Assembly (NCBI GenBank): GCA_027489105.1
Contig: JAIYAJ010000521.1
Location: forward strand, 1 to 10,405
From: Zymomonas sp.
GTDB lineage: Bacteria; Pseudomonadota; Alphaproteobacteria; Sphingomonadales; Sphingomonadaceae
Length of the DNA: 10,405 nucleotides
Direction of reading: 5' to 3'
The notes beneath the pieces were generated by a model. The model saw only the letters and a program-made list of their open reading frames with translations. It was not told where the DNA came from and searched no databases. How positions within the stretch are numbered: the first letter of the stretch is position 1; every line of letters starts with the position of its first letter. Below, in pieces: positions 5,875 through 10,405 of the stretch. Both the position numbers and the translations under genes were made by a program.

Positions 5875-7413
5875 ATGAGCCCCTCGCTACCGATCCTCAG
5901 GTCGCCGCCCTTTCCCGGCACGGCCCCCGCTACGGCGGCCATCAGCCGGCGTCTTCCGCTCGCGCCGGTGCGCGACGCAATCCCTCCCCAGCTAAGCGGG
6001 CGCGCACGACTGGTCCGGGAGCGGATCGTGGAAGCGCGTATCGGTGGCCGTTTCTGGGCCGCCGGCGACGCTAATGTCTGGAACCCTGTAGCGCGCGGCG
6101 AACGACTGGCGTTCGCCGGAGACGACGAGCGCGGCCTGCTCGCGCTGATCGCCGGCGCGTCGGTCGACTGGACCAGTCCCGGCCCCTTTGCCGATGTCGC
6201 GCGCAGCACAGATCCGGACGCGCTCGATCGGGCGGTGATCCACTGGCTGATCGATAGCGTGGAGTATCGCGATCCTTATTCTGGCCGGCCGGTCGCGATC
6301 GAAGCCGCGATCGACCAGCTCGCCTTCTGGCGGCAAGTGATCGACCGCAATCGCGGGCTCGTCGCCGCAGCCGGCATCGCGCGCTGGAAGCGACGCGAGG
6401 TCGAAGCGATGCTCTGGCCCGGCGACAACCTCGTCTTCGCCGGCAATGCTGCAGACGCCGTCGAAGCCGCTTTGCGAGCGAACGGCGACATCGCGGTCTG
6501 GCCGTCAAAGGCGCCGCGCGGGCTTGCCGAGGAAGCCGCAGCCCGTGGCGTGCGCGTGCATCCAGTGGAGGACGGCTTCCTCCGCTCGGCCGGCCTGGGG
6601 AGCGACTGCCACCCACCGCATTCTATCATCTTCGACCGTGCGGGCCTCCATCTCGACCCCAATCGCCCCTCCGACCTCGAGGCCATGATCGCAGGCCCAG
6701 CTGATCCGGCACTGCTCGCCCGTGCGGAACGGCTCATGCGGTCGCTGGTCGACGCCGGGATCAGCAAATATGCGAGCGGCGGGGATCCCTGGGAGCGGCC
6801 GGTCAAGGACCGCCGCATCGTCCTCGTGACCGGCCAGGTCGAGGACGATCTGTCGGTGCAGCTCGGCGGAGCCGGGGTCGAGGGCAATCTCGACCTGATC
6901 CGTCGCGCACGCGCGGCCGAGCCCGATGCCTGGCTCGTCTTCAAGCCGCATCCCGATGTCGACGCCGGCCATCGCCGTGGTGCGATCCCCGATGCCGTCG
7001 CTTTGCGCCATGTCGATCAGGTCGTCCGCGACGTGCCGATGGCATCGATGCTCGATGCGGTCGATGCCGTGCATGTGCTGACCTCTCTCGCGGGGTTCGA
7101 GGCACTGATTCGCGGCTGCGACGTTGTGACCCACGGCCAGCCCTTCTATGCAGGATGGGGATTGACGCGGGACCTCGCGCCGCCCATTGAGCGCAGACGG
7201 GGCCGCAACGTAACGAAGGCGCAGCTTGTGGCGGCAACTTTGATTCTCTACCCGCGCTATCTCGACCCGGTAACGAAGCTCCCCTGCCCTCCCGAAATCC
7301 TCGTGGAGCGCCTTGCAGCAGAGCCGGAACCGCGCGAGACGCTGCTGACCCGCCTGCGCCGCCTTCAGGGCCGCCTGCGCCGCACCCTCTCCGTCGCGGG
7401 AGGCCGGGCTTGA
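5875..7413 (+). CDS. KpsC-like capsule beta-Kdo transferase with a single complete module
   Basis: 512-residue capsular polysaccharide synthesis protein of the KpsC/LipA type. KpsC and KpsS are inner-leaflet enzymes that build the poly-beta-Kdo linker on phosphatidylglycerol for capsule exported by ABC transporters. The complete transferase module covers about 165-480: RWKRREVE (170-177), VEDGFLRSAGLGSD (231-244), DPNRPSDLE (261-269), VTGQVEDD (318-325), KPHPDV (357-362), TSLAGFEALIRG (403-414), GQPFYAGWGLTRD (421-433) and LILYPRYLDPVTKLP (456-470). Typical KpsC has two such modules in about 670 residues. Here the region before the module is short, and EYRDPYSGRPVAIEAAIDQL (130-149) resembles this protein's own module end (462-481), as if only the tail of a first module were left. 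The ATG at 5875 has GGTGAG immediately before it, too close to be a good Shine-Dalgarno, so the first ~30 residues are the least certain. The stop overlaps the TTG start of the kpsS-like gene. Confidence 0.85.
   Translation: MSPSLPILRSPPFPGTAPATAAISRRLPLAPVRDAIPPQLSGRARLVRERIVEARIGGRFWAAGDANVWNPVARGERLAFAGDDERGLLALIAGASVDWTSPGPFADVARSTDPDALDRAVIHWLIDSVEYRDPYSGRPVAIEAAIDQLAFWRQVIDRNRGLVAAAGIARWKRREVEAMLWPGDNLVFAGNAADAVEAALRANGDIAVWPSKAPRGLAEEAAARGVRVHPVEDGFLRSAGLGSDCHPPHSIIFDRAGLHLDPNRPSDLEAMIAGPADPALLARAERLMRSLVDAGISKYASGGDPWERPVKDRRIVLVTGQVEDDLSVQLGGAGVEGNLDLIRRARAAEPDAWLVFKPHPDVDAGHRRGAIPDAVALRHVDQVVRDVPMASMLDAVDAVHVLTSLAGFEALIRGCDVVTHGQPFYAGWGLTRDLAPPIERRRGRNVTKAQLVAATLILYPRYLDPVTKLPCPPEILVERLAAEPEPRETLLTRLRRLQGRLRRTLSVAGGRA
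7398..7403 (+). promoter_or_regulatory. Shine-Dalgarno supporting the TTG start of the kpsS-like gene
   Basis: GGGAGG lies six bases before the TTG at 7410 and inside the end of the kpsC-like gene. It supports the TTG as the true start, with no nearby in-frame ATG before the conserved FLFLQGPPGPFF motif. Confidence 0.75.
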
Positions 7414-8675
7414 GGCTTCACGACATCGCCAAGCAGCGCTTCCTGTTCCTGCAGGGGCCGCCGGGACCCTTCTTCGACCGGCTCGGCGCATCGCTGCGCC
7501 AGCACGGCCATGCGGTCCACCGGATCAATCTCAACGCCGGCGATGTCGCCTCCTGGTCGGGTCCGGCGGTCGATTATCGCGGCACCGCAGAACGCTGGCC
7601 GAGTTTCGTCGATGATTTTCTGGTCCACCATCGGATCACCGACCTGATCCTGTTCGGCGACTGCCGGCCGCTGCACAATGCCGCACGCGGCATGGCACGG
7701 CTGCGCGGCGTGCGCGTCCATGTGTTCGAGGAAGGCTATATCCGGCCCGACTGGGCGACGCTCGAACTGGACGGCGTCAACGGGCATTCCTCGCTGCCGC
7801 GCGATCCGAACTGGTATCTGAAGGCGGCGCGCACCCTGCCGCCGCTGGCCAAGCGCCCGACCGTGCCGTCGCGTTTCCGTCGCCGGGCACAGGAAGCCAC
7901 CAGCTATTATGCCCGCACCTCGCTCGGCCGCTGGCGCTTCCCGCACTACAAGTCGCACCGCGACCGCTCTGCGGTGACCGAGGCGCTCGGCTGGCTCAAG
8001 CAGTTCGCGCTGCGCAAGCTGCAGGAAGGCCGGGCCGAGAACGTCCTCGCCCAGCTCGAGGGCAAACGCTATTTCGCGCTGCCGCTGCAGCTGTCGTCGG
8101 ACCACCAGATCCGCGTCCATTCGCTGTTCGGCACGATGCAGGCGGGCGCCTCCTATGTGATCGAGAGCTTCGCCCGCTCGGCGCCCGACGACACCTATCT
8201 GCTGGTCAAGGAACATCCCCTCGACAGCAGCCTGTTCAGCTGGCGTCGGTTCATCCGGCGCGAGGCGCGGCGACTGAACGTCGAGAATCGCGTGCTGTTC
8301 ACCAAGGGCGGCCGGATCGACGACATCGTCGAGAATTCGCTGGGTGTCGTCACCGTCAACAGCACGACGGGCACGTTGGCGCTGGCATCGGGCATTCCGG
8401 TGATCACGCTCGGCCAGGCGGTGTACAACATCCCCGGCATCACCTTCCAGGGTCCGCTGGACAGCTTCTGGAGCGATCCGACTCCGCCAAGTGCGAAGAT
8501 CTGGGACGCTTTCTCCCGCGTGCTGCAGGCGCGCTGCCTGGTCTATGGCGGCTTTGCCAGCGACGAGGGCATCGAGATGCTGGTCGAAGGATCGATCGCG
8601 CGGCTGGTCGAAGCGTCGAAGATCGTCGACATCGGCTCCTATCTGGGCGGTGCGGCACAGATCGCCGCCGAATAA
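7410..8675 (+). CDS. KpsS-like capsule polysaccharide synthesis protein
   Basis: 421-residue protein of the KpsS family. KpsS transfers the first beta-Kdo onto phosphatidylglycerol at the inner face of the membrane, and KpsC then extends the linker on which group 2-type capsule is carried. Motifs in order: RFLFLQGPPGPFF (10-22), LFGDCRPLHNAA (81-92), VHVFEEGYIRPDWATLE (103-119), DGVNGHSSLPRDP (121-133), LPLQLSSDHQIR (224-235), LLVKEHPLDSS (264-274, the counterpart of KPHP in KpsC), NSTTGTLAL (317-325) and QAVYNIPGITFQGPLDSFW (336-354). Length is normal for the family. It begins at TTG overlapping the previous stop (TTGA, 7410-7413), so the pair is translationally coupled. The family assignment is firm; the exact acceptor and sugar here are inferred. 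No kpsD/E/M/T-like export genes lie in the window. Confidence 0.9.
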   Translation: MRLHDIAKQRFLFLQGPPGPFFDRLGASLRQHGHAVHRINLNAGDVASWSGPAVDYRGTAERWPSFVDDFLVHHRITDLILFGDCRPLHNAARGMARLRGVRVHVFEEGYIRPDWATLELDGVNGHSSLPRDPNWYLKAARTLPPLAKRPTVPSRFRRRAQEATSYYARTSLGRWRFPHYKSHRDRSAVTEALGWLKQFALRKLQEGRAENVLAQLEGKRYFALPLQLSSDHQIRVHSLFGTMQAGASYVIESFARSAPDDTYLLVKEHPLDSSLFSWRRFIRREARRLNVENRVLFTKGGRIDDIVENSLGVVTVNSTTGTLALASGIPVITLGQAVYNIPGITFQGPLDSFWSDPTPPSAKIWDAFSRVLQARCLVYGGFASDEGIEMLVEGSIARLVEASKIVDIGSYLGGAAQIAAE

Positions 8676-8699
8676 GGCGCGCCTCCTGCCCGATCCGCC

Positions 8700-9227
8700 T
8701 CAGCGGCGGCGCATGATATATTCCTCGTCATACCAGCTGCCGACCTTGAAGCGGTAGTCGCCGACCTTCTCGAACCCGCGCGCGGCATAGACCGCCTGCG
8801 CCTTGGCGTTGCCTGACCAGACGCCCAGCCACACCGGCCCGGGCCGTATCACGGCGAGATGATCGAGCGCGGCGGCGAGCAGCCCCGCGCCAAGGCGGAG
8901 CCCCTGTGCCTCTCGCAGGACGTAGAGCTGATAGAGTTCGCCGTCGCCGGGTGCGACCTCGACATGCGGCAGCTTGCAGGGCCCTACCTGCGCATAGCCG
9001 AGCAGTTCGCCGTCGCGATCCGCGACCCAGCTGCGCCGCTCTTCGTCGGACAGCTCCGCACGGACGGTATCGGCCGAATAGGCCTCCGCCTCGAAGATCG
9101 CGAGATCGGCCGGCGGATAGGGGATCGCGAAACCTTCTTCCAGGAAGGTCTGGCGAAAGGTGGTCAGCTTCAGCCGGGCGAGCGCCTCGGCATCGTCGGG
9201 CGCGGCGGGACGGATGGTGACGGTCAT
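8700..9227 (-). CDS. GNAT family N-acetyltransferase
   Basis: 175-residue single-domain acyltransferase that uses acetyl-CoA; the acceptor is not predictable. GNAT features are MTVTIRPAAPDDAEALARL at the start (beta1-alpha1), the acceptor-side strand SWVADRDGELLGYAQV (66-81), motif A ELYQLYVLREAQGLRLGAG (97-115) with the pyrophosphate-binding turn near G113-G115, and motif B GVWSGNAKAQAVYAARGFEK (135-154), whose Asn and Tyr are typical. Purines AGGCAGG (9231-9237 on the opposite strand) lie just before the ATG but are close to it. It is downstream of rpsA on the same strand, separated by a strong terminator, so it probably has its own promoter, though I see no clear one in the 50 bases available. 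It converges on the kpsS-like gene with 24 bases between stops. Confidence 0.9.
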   Translation of the reverse strand: MTVTIRPAAPDDAEALARLKLTTFRQTFLEEGFAIPYPPADLAIFEAEAYSADTVRAELSDEERRSWVADRDGELLGYAQVGPCKLPHVEVAPGDGELYQLYVLREAQGLRLGAGLLAAALDHLAVIRPGPVWLGVWSGNAKAQAVYAARGFEKVGDYRFKVGSWYDEEYIMRRR

Positions 9228-9278
9228 GTCCCTGCCTGCGATGCGGCGGCGATGCCGTCAAGCAAGCGTACGCGCCGC

Positions 9279-9316
9279 AAAGAAAAGGGGCGCGGAAGCC
9301 AATGCCTCCGCGCCCC
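9279..9316 (-). terminator. Rho-independent terminator of rpsA
   Basis: On the minus strand GGGGCGCGGA (9316-9307) pairs with TCCGCGCCCC (9296-9287); after one mismatch two further pairs close a four-base loop. TTTTCTTT (9286-9279) follows at once. A ten-pair GC stem plus T-run 40 bases after the rpsA stop is a textbook terminator. Confidence 0.88.
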
Positions 9317-9331
9317 GATCCCTTGTTCCTT

Positions 9332-9349
9332 CCGGTCCCGCAGGACCGG
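9332..9349 (-). repeat. Second hairpin between rpsA stop and terminator
   Basis: Perfect seven-pair inverted repeat CCGGTCC (9332-9338) and GGACCGG (9343-9349) with a four-base loop, six bases after the rpsA stop. No T-run follows. It may protect the message 3' end or pause polymerase before the true terminator. Confidence 0.5.
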
Positions 9350-9355
9350 TCCGGA

Positions 9356-10405
9356 TCAGCCGTTCTGGCGAGCCTTGAGGGCTTCGCCGAGAATGTCGCC
9401 GAGCGACGCGCCCGAGTCGGACGAGCCGTACTGGGCGACGGCCTGCTTCTCTTCGGCGATCTGCATCGCCTTGACCGAGAAGGTCGGCTTCTTGGAACGG
9501 TCGAAACCGGTCACCATCGCGTCGAACTTCTGGCCGACCTGGAAGCGCTCCGGACGCTGCTCGTCGCGGTCGCGACCGAGATCGCTGCGCTTGATGAAGC
9601 CGGCTGCGCCGTCGTCACCCGCCTGCACTTCCAGACCACCGTCGGTGATCGCGAGAACGGTGACGGTAACGACCGCGCTCTTGTTGAGCTTCGAGCCATC
9701 CGAGGTCGCGGCGCCGATGCCGCCACGCTCGAGCTGCTTGATGCCGAGCGAGATGCGCTCCTTCTCGGAGTCGATGTCGAGGACGATCGCCTTGACCGTC
9801 TCACCCTTGTGGTGAAGCGACAGCGCTTCCTCGCCGGTCACGCCCCAGGCGATGTCCGACATGTGGACCATGCCGTCGACATCGTTGTCGAGGCCGATGA
9901 ACAGGCCGAACTCGGTGATGTTGCGGATCTCGCCCTCGATGACGGCGCCGGGCTGGTTCGCTTCCGCGAAGACATCCCACGGGTTCTGCAGGGTCTGCTT
10001 GAGGCCCAGCGAGATGCGGCGCTTGACGGGATCGACCTCGAGGATCTGGACCTCGACCTCCTGGGAGGTGGAGACGATCTTGCCGGGGTGGACGTTCTTC
10101 TTCGTCCAGGACATCTCGGAGACGTGGATCAGCCCCTCGATGCCCGGCTCCAGCTCCACGAAGGCGCCGTAGTCGGTGATGTTGGTCACGCGGCCCGAGA
10201 AGCGGGCGTTGACCGGATACTTGGCCTCGATGCCCTCCCACGGATCGGCGAGGAGCTGCTTGATGCCGAGCGAGATGCGGTGCGTCTCGTGGTTGATCTT
10301 GATGATCTTGACCTTGAGCTGCTGGCCGATCGTGACCACCTCGGACGGGTGGTTGACGCGGCGCCACGCCATGTCGGTGACATGGAGCAGGCCGTCGATG
10401 CCGCC
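9356..10405 (-). CDS. rpsA: 30S ribosomal protein S1 (5' partial)
   Basis: The frame stays open to the window edge, so the N-terminal part is missing; 349 residues are visible. S1 binds mRNA on the small ribosomal subunit and aids initiation on structured or weak-SD messages. The fragment holds the end of one S1 repeat (GGIDGLLHVTDMAWRRV, 1-17, to RISLGIKQL), two complete repeats (RVTNITDYGAFVELEPG onward, about 66-136; IRNITEFGLFIGLDNDVDG onward, about 153-224) and a degenerate last repeat (about 240-315), each full one ending in RISLGxKQ. These align with repeats 3 to 6 of E. coli S1. The end is a short tail, SLGDILGEALKARQNG. The gene is followed by two hairpins, the second a strong terminator. 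Confidence 0.97.
   Translation of the reverse strand, partial: GGIDGLLHVTDMAWRRVNHPSEVVTIGQQLKVKIIKINHETHRISLGIKQLLADPWEGIEAKYPVNARFSGRVTNITDYGAFVELEPGIEGLIHVSEMSWTKKNVHPGKIVSTSQEVEVQILEVDPVKRRISLGLKQTLQNPWDVFAEANQPGAVIEGEIRNITEFGLFIGLDNDVDGMVHMSDIAWGVTGEEALSLHHKGETVKAIVLDIDSEKERISLGIKQLERGGIGAATSDGSKLNKSAVVTVTVLAITDGGLEVQAGDDGAAGFIKRSDLGRDRDEQRPERFQVGQKFDAMVTGFDRSKKPTFSVKAMQIAEEKQAVAQYGSSDSGASLGDILGEALKARQNG

Noticed and set aside
5478..6209. Minus-strand frame across the end of ssb and the start of the kpsC-like gene
   Set aside because: Arg/Ser/His-rich low-complexity product mirroring the Gly repeat of ssb; no domain.
6505..7491. 328-codon minus-strand frame opposite the kpsC-like gene
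   Set aside because: Antisense to conserved capsule motifs; no recognisable family and no Shine-Dalgarno.
8675..8684. AGGCGCGCCT palindrome between the convergent kpsS-like and GNAT genes as a bidirectional terminator
   Set aside because: Only ten bases, fully self-complementary with no loop and no T-run on either side.
8859..9815. 318-codon plus-strand frame across the GNAT gene, the terminator and the rpsA end
   Set aside because: It runs antisense through two confident genes and a terminator, with composition typical of a shadow frame.

Overview
The window is GC-rich, densely packed bacterial DNA. Protein content and gene style point to an alphaproteobacterium, most likely a sphingomonad: a RibB with a degenerate GTP cyclohydrolase II-like tail followed by ribH, a bacterial COQ9-family protein, a short FeoB, a Gly-rich SSB and an S1 protein with four visible repeats. 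The taxonomic call is inference from gene types and composition. No search was run.

Layout, left to right. (1) Positions 1-1300 (+): the 3' part of a ribB-type fusion gene (5' end outside the window) and ribH, 13 bases apart, a riboflavin synthesis pair. (2) Positions 1388-2958 (+): a ten-helix DMT/EamA transporter with an 11-C tract near its start codon, overlapping (ATGA) a COQ9-family gene for ubiquinone synthesis. (3) Positions 2973-5731 (+): a control region holding a perfect inverted repeat (TTGCCAT-N5-ATGGCAA), a sigma70-like promoter and a Fur-box-like site over its -10, then feoA and feoB (ATGA overlap) for ferrous iron uptake, then ssb, whose Shine-Dalgarno overlaps the feoB stop codon. 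(4) Positions 5732-5874: an intergenic stretch with three hairpins or palindromes, one terminator-like. (5) Positions 5875-8675 (+): two beta-Kdo transferase-type capsule genes, KpsC-like then KpsS-like, joined by a TTGA start/stop overlap. (6) Positions 8700-10405 (-): a GNAT acetyltransferase, then upstream of it on that strand rpsA (5' end outside the window), which ends in a strong rho-independent terminator.

The window is mostly conserved housekeeping and accessory metabolism. I see no mobile elements, CRISPR array, tRNA or rRNA, and no clear novel defence or mobile system. The points most worth a second look are the feoA control region and the start codon it implies, the feoB-ssb coupling, the poly-C tract in the transporter gene, and the KpsC-like protein, which appears to keep one transferase module plus only the tail of a lost first module. 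There is no gene-free stretch longer than about 145 bases.
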